Below are positions 34,024 to 42,244 of a stretch of 64,000 nt of DNA, in pieces. The notes beneath the pieces are model-generated. The model was not told the origin of the DNA. It made no database searches and was given only the letters and a program-made list of their open reading frames with translations. The DNA is from UBA3839 sp902776985 (GTDB lineage Bacteria; Bacteroidota; Bacteroidia; Bacteroidales; Bacteroidaceae): contig CACYSD010000008.1 in assembly GCA_902776985.1 (NCBI GenBank), forward strand, positions 1 through 64,000. The letters run 5' to 3'. Each line of letters opens with the position of its first letter. Positions within the stretch are counted from its first letter, which is position 1. The position numbers and the translations under genes are program-made.

Positions 34024-34638
34024 ATGGAAAAACCAGAGATACAGATTCTCGTGGCTGACGCATCACACGAGAAATATGTTGATACAATTCTCAAAACTAT
34101 TGCTGATGCCGCTAAGGACCGTGGAACAGGTATTGCGAAGCGTACTCACGAATACCTTGCTACCAAAATGAAGGAAGCAAAAGCTGTCATCGCACTTTGT
34201 GGTGACCGTTTTGCAGGCTTCAGTTATATTGAGACATGGGGAAACAAACAATATGTCACAACTTCAGGACTTATCGTCCATCCTGACTTCCGCCATCTCG
34301 GTATCGCTAAGCGAATCAAGGATATGACATTCTCGCTTGCACGTACGCGCTGGCCTCATGCAAAAATTTTCTCACTCACCAGTGGAGCAGCGGTCATGAC
34401 CATGAATACTCAGCTCGGTTATCAGCCGGTTACATTTGCAGACCTCACCGACGACGAGGCTTTCTGGAAGGGATGTGAGGGTTGCCAGAATGTTGATGTT
34501 CTCCACCGCACCGGCCGCAAATATTGCATTTGCACAGCGATGCTTTACGATCCCGAAGAACATCTACCGGCAAAAATCCCACAGGATGTGATTGACCGAA
34601 TCAATCGAATGGAAGGTAAGACAAAGACTGAAAAATAG
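34024..34638 (+). CDS. GNAT acetyltransferase in the arginine operon (possible N-acylglutamate synthase)
   Basis: 204 residues of GNAT type: FAGFSYIETWGN, VTTSGLIVHPDFRHLGIAKR (acyl-CoA loop) and FSLTSGAAVMTMNTQLGYQ. The position between argR and argG, with no other argA or argJ in sight, suggests the first step of the pathway, acylation of glutamate. In Bacteroides the later steps use N-succinylated intermediates, so succinyl-CoA could be the donor here. This assignment is inferred from context, not from diagnostic residues. Confidence 0.82.
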   Translation: MEKPEIQILVADASHEKYVDTILKTIADAAKDRGTGIAKRTHEYLATKMKEAKAVIALCGDRFAGFSYIETWGNKQYVTTSGLIVHPDFRHLGIAKRIKDMTFSLARTRWPHAKIFSLTSGAAVMTMNTQLGYQPVTFADLTDDEAFWKGCEGCQNVDVLHRTGRKYCICTAMLYDPEEHLPAKIPQDVIDRINRMEGKTKTEK

Positions 34639-34676
34639 AATCAATAGAACTCAAGAACTTAAGAACTTAAAAATAT

Positions 34677-35882
34677 ATGGAATCAAAGAAAAAAGTTGTC
34701 GTTGCTTTTAGCGGCGGTCTCGACACCAGTTACACAGTAATGTATCTCGCCAAGGAGAAAGGTTATGAAGTTCACGCAGTATGTGCCAACACAGGCGGAT
34801 TCAGCGCAGAACAGCTTCGCACTAATGAAGAAAATGCCTATCGTCTTGGTGCTACAAAATATGTCACACTTGACGTGACTCAGGAGTACTACGAGAAATC
34901 TCTTAAGTACATGGTTTTCGGAAATGTACTCCGTAACAACTGCTATCCAATCTCTGTGTCTTCAGAACGTATCTTCCAGGCACTCGCCATTGCCCGTTAT
35001 GCAAAGGAAATCAATGCTTCTGCCATCGCACATGGTTCTACAGGTGCTGGTAACGACCAGATCCGTTTTGATATGACTTTCCTCGTTATGGCTCCTGGAG
35101 TTGAAATCATCACTCTTACTCGTGACGGAAACCTCTCTCGTCAGGAGGAAGTGGATTATCTCAATAAGAACGGATTCGATGCAGACTTCGCAAAACTCAA
35201 ATACTCTTACAACGTAGGTATTTGGGGAACATCAATCTGTGGAGGTGAAATCCTCGATTCCAAGCAGGGTCTTCCTGAGTCTGCATATCTCAAGCATCCA
35301 ACCAAACAGGAACCGGAACTCCTTCGTCTCGGTTTCGAGAAAGGTGAACTGTGCAGTGTCAACGGCAAGCATTATGACGATAAGATTAAGGCAATTCAGG
35401 CTGTTGAGGAAATCGGTGCTGCCTATGCTGTAGGTCGTGACTGCCACGTTGGTGATACCATCATCGGTATTAAGGGACGTGTAGGATTTGAGGCAGCAGC
35501 TCCAATGCTTATCATAGGTGCTCACCGTTTCCTTGAGAAGTACACACTCTCTAAGTGGCAGCAGTATTGGAAGGATCAGGTAAGCAACTGGTACGGTATG
35601 TTCCTCCACGAGAGCCAGTATCTCGAGCCAGTAATGCCGGATATCGAAGCCATGCTCACTTCAAGTCAGCGCAACGTAACAGGTGAGGTAACACTTGAAC
35701 TCCGTCCTTACAGCTTCCAGACAGTAGGTGTGGACAGCCCTAACGATCTTGTCAAGAACAAACTGGGTGAATACGGAGAAACAGCAAAGGCATGGTCAAG
35801 CGAAGATGCCAAAGGCTTCATCAAGGTAACATCAACACCTCTCCGCGCTTATTATCTTGCACATCCAAACGAAAGAAGGTAA
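34677..35882 (+). CDS. argG: Argininosuccinate synthase
   Basis: 401 residues, full family length. The ATP-PP loop is KKVVVAFSGGLDTSYTVMYL, and the AHGSTGAGNDQIRFD motif binds substrate. The enzyme joins citrulline and aspartate with ATP in the cytoplasm. A (GAACTTAA)n leader lies at 34647-34676. The stop codon TAA is immediately followed by the left flank of a DUF559 cassette, which separates it from argC. Confidence 0.96.
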   Translation: MESKKKVVVAFSGGLDTSYTVMYLAKEKGYEVHAVCANTGGFSAEQLRTNEENAYRLGATKYVTLDVTQEYYEKSLKYMVFGNVLRNNCYPISVSSERIFQALAIARYAKEINASAIAHGSTGAGNDQIRFDMTFLVMAPGVEIITLTRDGNLSRQEEVDYLNKNGFDADFAKLKYSYNVGIWGTSICGGEILDSKQGLPESAYLKHPTKQEPELLRLGFEKGELCSVNGKHYDDKIKAIQAVEEIGAAYAVGRDCHVGDTIIGIKGRVGFEAAAPMLIIGAHRFLEKYTLSKWQQYWKDQVSNWYGMFLHESQYLEPVMPDIEAMLTSSQRNVTGEVTLELRPYSFQTVGVDSPNDLVKNKLGEYGETAKAWSSEDAKGFIKVTSTPLRAYYLAHPNERR

Positions 35883-36362
35883 CCCCCTCCCGACCTCCCC
35901 GAGGGGAGGAGAAGAAAAAGCATTATGGGAAAGAATGACGGAAACTACAACACAGCATCACCGGATAGGTATTTGCTCCTGAAAGGTTTCGCCCAGACAA
36001 ATAAACGTTTTCAAACTGACGCAGAAAGACTGCTGTGGGAACATATTCGAGCAAAGCAATTATGCGTTAAATTCAACAGACAACATATTATCGGTGATTT
36101 TATCGTAGACTTCGTTTGTATCGAGAAGAGGCTTGTCATAGAGGTAGATGGAGGGTATCATTCAGAATACGAACAAATAGAAAAAGATGAGTTCAGAACT
36201 GAACGGCTGAAAGATTTAGGTTTTCATGTCATACGTTTCAAAAACGAAGAAGTCTTTGAAGACATTTCTGGCGTACTGAATATTATAAAAGAAAAACTTT
36301 ATCAATAGAAATGAGTAATTTAAAAATATCCTCCCCTCGGGGAGGAATAAAGGTGGGGGTTT
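35883..36362 (+). mobile_element. DUF559 gene cassette A with GC-rich inverted flanks
   Basis: The left flank (35883-35911) is CCCCCTCCCGACCTCCCC followed by GAGGGGAGGAG. The right flank (about 36329-36362) is TCCTCCCCTCGGGGAGGA then ATAAAGGTGGGGGTT, so the outer CCCCC...CC and inner CCTCCCC/GGGGAGG arms appear in inverted order. Between them lies a single DUF559 gene. The insert sits exactly between the argG stop and argC. Cassette B at 44283-44766 has the same structure. A mobile origin is inferred; no transposase is present. Confidence 0.65.
35925..36308 (+). CDS. DUF559 (Vsr-like/PD-(D/E)XK-fold) endonuclease-domain protein A
   Basis: 127 residues. DUF559 features: AERLLWEHIRAKQL, FNRQHIIGDFIVDFVC, LVIEVDGGYHSE and HVIRFKNEEVFED. 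The IGDxxxDF and EVDGxxH elements are where related very-short-patch-repair and PD-(D/E)XK nucleases carry their active-site acids and histidine. The activity and substrate of this family are not established. It is homologous to the protein at 44323-44697 and lies in the arginine operon, where it has no obvious metabolic role; its stop is 2 bp before the argC start. Confidence 0.88.
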   Translation: MGKNDGNYNTASPDRYLLLKGFAQTNKRFQTDAERLLWEHIRAKQLCVKFNRQHIIGDFIVDFVCIEKRLVIEVDGGYHSEYEQIEKDEFRTERLKDLGFHVIRFKNEEVFEDISGVLNIIKEKLYQ

Positions 36363-37309
36363 TGGGTGCGGCAGGTTATACAGGTGGGGAACTCATCCGA
36401 TTGCTCCTTAACCACTCGCAGGCTGAGATAGTTTTTGCTAATAGCGAATCAAATGCAGGCAACCTCGTAAGCGATGTGCATGAAGGTTTGGTCGGTGAAA
36501 CCGACCTTCGCTTCACATCGGAAATGCCTTTCGACACGGTTGAAGTGCTGTTCTTCTGCTTCGGTCACGGAAAGAGCGAAGCGTTCCTCAAGGAGCACAG
36601 CATACCTGAGAATGTGAAGATCATAGATCTTGCACAGGACTTCCGCATCAAGGGCGACCACGACTATATTTATGGTTTGCCGGAAACTCACCGTGATATA
36701 ATTGCTGAATGTAAGCATCTCGCCAACCCTGGTTGTTTTGCCACATGTATTCAGCTGGCTATGTTGCCTGCGCTGAAAGCGGGAATCATTAGTGGTGATA
36801 TTCATGTGAACGGAATCACAGGCAGCACAGGTGCAGGACAGAAGCCTGGAGCAACCACTCATTTCTCTTGGCGCAACGACAACTGCTCTGTCTATAAGAC
36901 CTTTACCCACCAGCACCTGCATGAGATAAACCAGACGGTACAGGAACTTTGTCCTGGCTACGACGGACGTGTTCTCTTCATTCCGCAGCGAGGCTGTTTC
37001 TCACGAGGCATTTTCGTTACAGCTTACGCAAAGTGTGACAAGTCCATAGAGGAAGTTCAGCAGATATATGCGGATTATTACCGCGACGCAGCCTTCACTC
37101 ATTTCGTCACCAAAAGTCCTGATATGAAGCAAGTGGTGAATACCAACAAGGCTGTAGTGTATGTAGAGAAATACGAAGACCAGCTTCTTATGATTTCTTG
37201 CATCGACAATCTCCTCAAAGGTGCCGTAGGTCAGGCAGTGCAGAACATGAACATCATGTTCGGACTTGAAGAAACAACAGGACTTAACCTCAAAGCATCC
37301 GCGTTTTAA
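36311..37309 (+). CDS. argC: N-acetyl-gamma-glutamyl-phosphate reductase with an unusual N-terminal extension
   Basis: 332 residues. The NAD(P)-binding start KVGVLGAAGYTGGELIRLL, the catalytic Cys region LANPGCFATCIQL and the GSTGAGQKPG loop define ArgC, which reduces the acyl-glutamyl phosphate to the semialdehyde. In Bacteroidota this enzyme may use succinylated substrates. Residues 1-12 (MSNLKISSPRGG) are not part of the family: SSPRGGIKVGV is encoded by the right flank of the upstream cassette, which therefore supplies the start codon. Confidence 0.95.
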   Translation: MSNLKISSPRGGIKVGVLGAAGYTGGELIRLLLNHSQAEIVFANSESNAGNLVSDVHEGLVGETDLRFTSEMPFDTVEVLFFCFGHGKSEAFLKEHSIPENVKIIDLAQDFRIKGDHDYIYGLPETHRDIIAECKHLANPGCFATCIQLAMLPALKAGIISGDIHVNGITGSTGAGQKPGATTHFSWRNDNCSVYKTFTHQHLHEINQTVQELCPGYDGRVLFIPQRGCFSRGIFVTAYAKCDKSIEEVQQIYADYYRDAAFTHFVTKSPDMKQVVNTNKAVVYVEKYEDQLLMISCIDNLLKGAVGQAVQNMNIMFGLEETTGLNLKASAF

Positions 37310-37315
37310 AAGATT

Positions 37316-38446
37316 ATGAAATTATTCGACGTATATCCATTATTCCCGATAGCAATTGAACGTGGTAAGGGATGCCACGTGTGGGACGACAAAGGACAGG
37401 AATATCTTGACCTCTATGGCGGTCATGCAGTAATCTCCATCGGTCATAGCCACCCACACTACATAGAAAAACTTACAGAACAGCTCAGTAAGATAGGTTT
37501 CTATTCCAACTCCGTGCAGAATCCTCTCCAGCAGCAACTGGCTGAGCGTCTCGGCAAAATATCTGACTACGAAGACTATCAGCTCTTCCTGATTAACTCC
37601 GGTGCGGAAGCTAACGAGAACGCACTCAAGCTGTCTTCGTTCTACAACGGACGAACTCGTGTCTTGTCTGCCCAGAAAGCATTCCACGGACGTACATCGC
37701 TTGCGGTAGAAGTCACCAACAATCCGAAGATTATTGCACCAATCAACGACAATGGTCATGTAACTTACTTGCCATTGAACGACATCAACGCTTGGCGCAC
37801 GGAAATTGAGAAAGGTGACGTCTGCGCCTGCATCATTGAGTGTATTCAGGGAGTTGGCGGCATACGCATGGCAACGCCTGATTTTATGCAGAGCCTGAGC
37901 AAACTCTGTGAGGTACACAACACAGTGCTTATCTGCGACGAAATTCAGTGTGGCTATGGACGTAGCGGACGTTTCTTCGCACATCAGTGGCTTGGCGTCC
38001 GTCCCGACATCATCACAGTTGCAAAGGGAATTGCCAATGGTTTCCCTATGGGTGCGGTACTCATTTCTCCGAAGTTCACGCCTGTCTATGGACAACTCGG
38101 CACCACTTTCGGTGGCAGCCATCTGGCATGTGCTGCAGCACTCGCCGTGCTTGACGTTATGGAGAGTGAACGCCTTGTTGAAAACGCAAATGAGGTAGGG
38201 TCTTATCTCATTCAGAAACTTCAGGAGGCTAACCTCCCTCATGTGGTTGAAGTCCGTGGACGCGGACTGATGATTGGTATCGAACTCGATGTTCCTTATA
38301 AGGACATCCGCAGCCGCTTAGTCAGCGAACTGCATTGCTTCACCGGTTGCGCAGGCACCAACACCCTTCGTCTGCTTCCACCTCTTTGTCTTACAAAAGC
38401 CGAAGCCGACGACTTCCTCACTCGCCTCAAATCCGCAATCGGATAA
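37316..38446 (+). CDS. argD: Acetylornithine/succinylornithine aminotransferase
   Basis: 376 residues. This is a class III PLP aminotransferase: DLYGGHAVISIGHSHPHYIE, FINSGAEANENALKLS-type INSGAEANE, ICDEIQCGYGRSG and the PLP lysine in ITVAKGIANGFPMGAV. It makes N-acylornithine from N-acylglutamate semialdehyde. It is the last gene of the operon, 6 bp after argC, and is followed by a terminator. Confidence 0.95.
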   Translation: MKLFDVYPLFPIAIERGKGCHVWDDKGQEYLDLYGGHAVISIGHSHPHYIEKLTEQLSKIGFYSNSVQNPLQQQLAERLGKISDYEDYQLFLINSGAEANENALKLSSFYNGRTRVLSAQKAFHGRTSLAVEVTNNPKIIAPINDNGHVTYLPLNDINAWRTEIEKGDVCACIIECIQGVGGIRMATPDFMQSLSKLCEVHNTVLICDEIQCGYGRSGRFFAHQWLGVRPDIITVAKGIANGFPMGAVLISPKFTPVYGQLGTTFGGSHLACAAALAVLDVMESERLVENANEVGSYLIQKLQEANLPHVVEVRGRGLMIGIELDVPYKDIRSRLVSELHCFTGCAGTNTLRLLPPLCLTKAEADDFLTRLKSAIG

Positions 38447-38471
38447 TATTATTGTTCTCCAATATCTTCAA

Positions 38472-38499
38472 AGCCTCTGCATCTGCAGGGGCTTTTTTG
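38472..38499 (+). terminator. Terminator of the arginine operon
   Basis: AGCCTCTGC (38472-38480) pairs with GCAGGGGCT (38484-38492, one G-T pair), followed by a T-rich run starting at 38493. Confidence 0.85.
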
Positions 38500-38528
38500 T
38501 TTTCCTCCTTCTCATCATACCCACTCCC

Positions 38529-39026
38529 TTATTTAGAATCGTTATAAATTAGCAAAAAGGGGGATTTTAACATTAATAGACCCTCTCTAACTCCCCCAAG
38601 GGGGAGGATAAAGCCATCCGGATGGTAATGCTTCACTCTTCATTCTTCATTCTTCATTTAAAACGGGGGGTAGGCTGTTTTGTTTGTTTCTTGCTAACTT
38701 TGGTTGCAACTTGCGAGCCAAAACTCGCAAGCACTGAGCAAAATGTCAAAACCTCCATCTCCGATTTTTACCAATACTTAACTTTTTTCAAAACTCCACT
38801 TAACTTCCGTTGCAACAAAACTTAACTTTGACATTTTGCAAAGTTAACTTCCGTTGAAAAAAGACTTCGCCAGAATTTGAACTCCGGCGAACTTACATTT
38901 TGTCAAAATGACAAAAAAAGAAAGGATGCATATCCGCTGTCCGAATACGCATCCTTTCCCTGCTAATGCAAATATACAACATTTTTCCTCGAAATGCAAA
39001 TGTTAAAATCCAAATTAACAATTATC
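38529..39026. repeat. ~500-bp non-coding repeat element, copy 2
   Basis: Same order of blocks as 10729-11228: the GC-rich hairpin (38590-38607), CCATCCGGATGG (38614-38625), TTCATTCTTCATTC tract, CTTGCGA/TCGCAAG hairpin, TTAACTTTG/CAAAGTTAA hairpin, TTCGCCAGAA/CTCCGGCGAA hairpin and the terminal AAAGGATGCATAT hairpin. Differences concentrate in a patch around 38752-38805. No conserved frame is apparent. 39027-39195 shows no feature. Confidence 0.85.
38969..39000 (-). promoter_or_regulatory. Leftward promoter inside repeat copy 2
   Basis: Leftward TTTG (39000-38997), 20 nt, TATATTTG (38976-38969). Compared with copy 1 only the two variable -7 positions change. Confidence 0.6.
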
Positions 39027-39195
39027 CTTATAATTCAATTGTCTGATTATCAACCATATGTTTTTTGTTAAAAAGGATTCTTAAAGTCAAATACGGAGAT
39101 TTACCAGTAATGCGTGATTTTTTTAACACTTTTTGGTGAAAAAATATTATTTATTGTTCAAAAAGTACTGTTGCGCTTCTTTTTATCAAAATTCC

Positions 39196-39228
39196 TTTGG
39201 TGACTTGTTATAAAACTCTATACCTTTG
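39196..39228 (+). promoter_or_regulatory. Promoter of the small outer-membrane barrel gene
   Basis: TTTG (39196-39199), 21 nt, TACCTTTG (39221-39228). This leaves a 5' leader of about 100 nt. Confidence 0.7.
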
Positions 39229-39339
39229 CAGCGATTTTCAGATGAGGGGAATCCGAAAACCTCATAAAAACAGAGTAGGATAGTATAGAAACAAACATTC
39301 ATTATTTTTTAATTTTTTATTTCAGAAAGGAAAATGATT

Positions 39340-39918
39340 ATGAAGAAAATTATTCTTGCAGCTGTAGTAGCAGTTTCATCTCTCTCAGCAAACGCACAGG
39401 TATGGCTCGGTGGTAGCCTCGGTTTCAACTACAACAAAGCAGAAGCAAAAATTGCAGGTGTTACAGTAGACGTTAAGACAACTAAGTTCTCTATTGCTCC
39501 TGAAATCGGTTATACTCTCAGCGACAAGTGGGATATCGCCCTTGCACTCGAAGAGAGCTATGCAAGCCAGAAGGATGGCGAAAGCATGAACTCTTTCTCA
39601 GTTAATCCTTATGCTCGTTGGACTTTCGCTAAGAGTGGTAAGGTAAGCTTCTTCCTTGATGGTGGTTTCAAAGTAGGTGTTCAGAACAACTTCCTCGATG
39701 ACAACAATGTTATTCAGGATGTTGACGATGACATTACAGTTTGGGGAATTGGTGTACGTCCAGGTATCAAGTTTGCAGCAAGTGACAAGGTTTCTCTCGT
39801 TGCTTCATTCGGTGGACTTGGATTCCAGCAGACAAAATGGGGTGATTTTAAGGATAGCGACCTCGGTTTCAACGTTGACGGCAACGCCCTCAAGTTCGGT
39901 TTCTACTATACTTTCTAA
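39340..39918 (+). CDS. Small outer membrane beta-barrel protein (OmpX/OmpW-like size)
   Basis: About 192 residues with signal peptide MKKIILAAVVAVSSLSANAQ. The mature part has eight or so amphipathic strands (VWLGGSLGFNYNKAEAKIAG, FSIAPEIGYTLSDKWDIALA, VSFFLDGGFKVGVQNN) and ends in the aromatic FYYTF expected for an outer-membrane barrel. The second ATG (39340) is chosen because AAAGGA at 39326-39331 is 8 bp from it; ATG 39334 is only 2 bp away. It has a strong promoter and terminator and so is likely an abundant porin-like surface protein. Confidence 0.85.
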   Translation: MKKIILAAVVAVSSLSANAQVWLGGSLGFNYNKAEAKIAGVTVDVKTTKFSIAPEIGYTLSDKWDIALALEESYASQKDGESMNSFSVNPYARWTFAKSGKVSFFLDGGFKVGVQNNFLDDNNVIQDVDDDITVWGIGVRPGIKFAASDKVSLVASFGGLGFQQTKWGDFKDSDLGFNVDGNALKFGFYYTF

Positions 39919-39939
39919 TCTATTAGAACATAAATCTAT

Positions 39940-39972
39940 AAAGGATTGCACGCTCGTGCAATCCTTTTTTTT
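39940..39972 (+). terminator. Terminator after the barrel gene
   Basis: AAAGGATTGCACG pairs with CGTGCAATCCTTT around a CT-containing loop, followed by further T residues. Confidence 0.9.
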
Positions 39973-40070
39973 GTTAACATGTTGCTGCGCCACAATGAAT
40001 AAACATCGCACTTCGTGATAAGATTACGATGATTAAGATTATTATAACATCATTCGAGATGTAATAACTT

Positions 40071-41189
40071 TTACGCTTCTCTAATCTCTGCAACTCTTCT
40101 TAAGTTGAGGAAAGCTTCTTTCAAAGGCTGAGAAACTGCACTGACAGGTTCTTCCAACAACAATTGTTGGTAATGGTCTAAGAAAGATGTTCTATAGCGA
40201 TAAAAGAAATGCAGGAAATGATTTATAAAACCTATGCAATCCAGCACTGCGATTTCTACTCCTAATTTGTTATAGAAAGAGTCTGCTAATTCCTTAACAT
40301 CTTCGTCTATTCGTTCAGTGGTGATAAAAATATAATTATCGGGCTTTTCAGACATCTTGGTGATTTTTTCGGCACATACATAAATATCATCTGTAGTGAC
40401 ACATTTTTTCTTCATTTCATAACAAGTTGCCGTTTTGTCTTCATCAATAATTGTTATCTCAACATCACCAATAGCTCCTGTTTGACTGTCTGCAGCATTG
40501 TGAGCAAACAGCGGTCGGTTTACTTCTTTAATTAGATGATGAACAGATTGATATGCCGCGGTAACCATTAGTACAGGTAGTCTGCTTGAACCTTTGCATT
40601 TTAAGTGCTGTTGTAATAGCTGTGTAATTTCTTCGCTTGATAAAGCTTGCTCTCCGCCAGCAGTCAGTCCTTCCACCAGTTGCGACATTCGTGATTCTGC
40701 CTCCTCTTTAATGATAATCAGGTCTGATAATATCTGGGACAACACTTTCTTGGAGGCGTTCGGACTCTTTTCCACAAAATCTAAGATGTCCATCATGTCA
40801 TAGTAAACGTAGGAAGGTCGGCATTTATCAAAAGTGCTCTTTGTTAATGCCGTTTCGACCGTTCGGAAAGCCGGAGTTAGAAATGCCGTGGTGCTATTAC
40901 AAGGAAGTTGGTTGACGTGAATGAATTTCTGGACGAGTGATTCGTCAATGGAACGTCCAGGGAAAGATCTTTCTCCTAAATTGGGATATGGCTGTCTGGT
41001 GTCAATTTGTGCATTTTCTATCTTTGCAAGCATGGCAGATATCAGATAACGAATAGGAGCTTTGTTCCGTTCGCATTTACACACAGACTGTATCTTTTGA
41101 CGTATATTTGCGCTATTGACATAAACTTTGCCTCGTTCATTCAATACCTTATTATAGGTGCTTTCTAAGACTTTTTCTAATAGTTCCAT
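40071..41189 (-). CDS. Type II restriction endonuclease (SacI-family-like)
   Basis: 372 residues, one base after the methylase gene stop, so the two form a restriction-modification pair. The C-terminal part has a PD-(D/E)XK-like active site: GDVEITIIDED followed by CYEMKKK (Asp ... Glu-x-Lys). The overall pattern reminds me of the SacI endonuclease family that accompanies adenine methylases in Bacteroidota, but I could not confirm this. The N-terminal half is helical. The recognition site cannot be deduced. Confidence 0.72.
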   Translation of the reverse strand: MELLEKVLESTYNKVLNERGKVYVNSANIRQKIQSVCKCERNKAPIRYLISAMLAKIENAQIDTRQPYPNLGERSFPGRSIDESLVQKFIHVNQLPCNSTTAFLTPAFRTVETALTKSTFDKCRPSYVYYDMMDILDFVEKSPNASKKVLSQILSDLIIIKEEAESRMSQLVEGLTAGGEQALSSEEITQLLQQHLKCKGSSRLPVLMVTAAYQSVHHLIKEVNRPLFAHNAADSQTGAIGDVEITIIDEDKTATCYEMKKKCVTTDDIYVCAEKITKMSEKPDNYIFITTERIDEDVKELADSFYNKLGVEIAVLDCIGFINHFLHFFYRYRTSFLDHYQQLLLEEPVSAVSQPLKEAFLNLRRVAEIREA

Positions 41190-41190
41190 G

Positions 41191-42078
41191 TTAAAACAAC
41201 GTTTTTTGTAAGTTTTCTTGTTCTAAAGAGTAATTAATCCACAACACTTCCTGTCTAATGTCGTGAGTGGAGTTAATCTGCTTAGCAGGTGCAAATATCT
41301 TCTTCCATTTTGGAGCAGGATACAATGTGTCCATTAACTCGCAGTCATAATTGGAAATCGCAACCTTTCCCTTTACATTGTTAAGGATTCTTGCAAGTTC
41401 TATATGTTGTTCGTCTGTCATCTCGTATTCATAAGCCTTGTTGTCGCCACGTGTGGAATGGATGTATGGGGGATCACAATAGAACAATGTGTTTACATCA
41501 TCGTAAAGGCTAATTAATTCAGTGGCAGGACGATTCTCTATTTGAACACGCAAGAGGCGATTTGCGATTTGTTCTAATTGTTCAATTCCTCCCATCCATC
41601 TGCTGATAACCCCTGACATTCCAGATCGGGAAGTATTTTTACAGTTTGCCCATCGCCCAAGGGATGCTGTCTGAGCCAAACCAGTACGTACTTGTCTTGC
41701 ACGCACATAAAAACGTCTGGCTCGTTCGATGTCAGATAAAGAAGAATCCAGTTCACATGCAAGAGCAAATTCTTCACGAGAGAAAGGAGTTAACGCTATT
41801 AGACGAATGAGTTCATCAGGATTATTACGCAGAGCCTTAAAGAAGTTTACAACTTCTCCATCTAAATCATTGTAAGTCTCCACAGGAGAGGGATCTCTGT
41901 TTAGTAATACGGCTCCAGACCCTCCAAATGGTTCGCAATAGTGGTGGCAAGGTGGAAGATAGGGGAGGAGCCAGTCTAAATGAGAATATTTCCCTCCATA
42001 CCATCCAAAAGCAATGACTTTCTTTCTGGAACGAGCAGAAAGAATAGGGGAAGGTCTATGTTTAGTTAATGTGTTCAT
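41191..42078 (-). CDS. D12-class DNA adenine-N6 methyltransferase
   Basis: 295 residues. SAM-binding motif CEPFGGSGAVLLNRDPSPVE and catalytic motif YCDPPY (DPPY) are in the order of the Dam/MboI group (D12 class). The sequence WYGGKYSHLDWLLPYLP near the N-terminus is typical. It protects host DNA from the endonuclease encoded just downstream. Upstream, on the same strand, a truncated frame overlaps its start. Confidence 0.9.
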   Translation of the reverse strand: MNTLTKHRPSPILSARSRKKVIAFGWYGGKYSHLDWLLPYLPPCHHYCEPFGGSGAVLLNRDPSPVETYNDLDGEVVNFFKALRNNPDELIRLIALTPFSREEFALACELDSSLSDIERARRFYVRARQVRTGLAQTASLGRWANCKNTSRSGMSGVISRWMGGIEQLEQIANRLLRVQIENRPATELISLYDDVNTLFYCDPPYIHSTRGDNKAYEYEMTDEQHIELARILNNVKGKVAISNYDCELMDTLYPAPKWKKIFAPAKQINSTHDIRQEVLWINYSLEQENLQKTLF

Positions 42079-42232
42079 TGTCTTTATCCGTATACGCTTT
42101 GGCAGTCAATAGCTCAATCTGTTGATTATTATTAATATAGATACGGCTGTGTATTGGTACTGGTGCCCTGCCATTGTATATTTCCGCTAAGTAACGAAAA
42201 AAAAATGAATTGCTAAAATAAAGACGTAAAAT
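42062..42232 (-). pseudogene. Truncated remnant upstream of the methylase gene
   Basis: An open frame without start codon reads SNSFFFRYLAEIYNGRAP, then VPIHSRIYINNNQQIELLTA and onward to a stop at 42062-42064, overlapping the methylase start by 17 nt. Such overlap is usual for genes of one operon, so this looks like the C-terminal end of a third gene of the restriction-modification locus whose front part was lost. Its family is not recognised. Confidence 0.4.
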
Positions 42233-42244
42233 TTATTAAACACA

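Noticed and set aside
35925..36308. DUF559 gene as a Vsr repair nuclease partnered with a cytosine methylase
   Set aside because: No cytosine methylase is nearby; the only methylase in the window is an adenine type with its own endonuclease.
37340..38242. 300-codon leftward frame opposite argD
   Set aside because: argD is complete and motif-rich on the other strand; the antisense frame has no promoter or domain.
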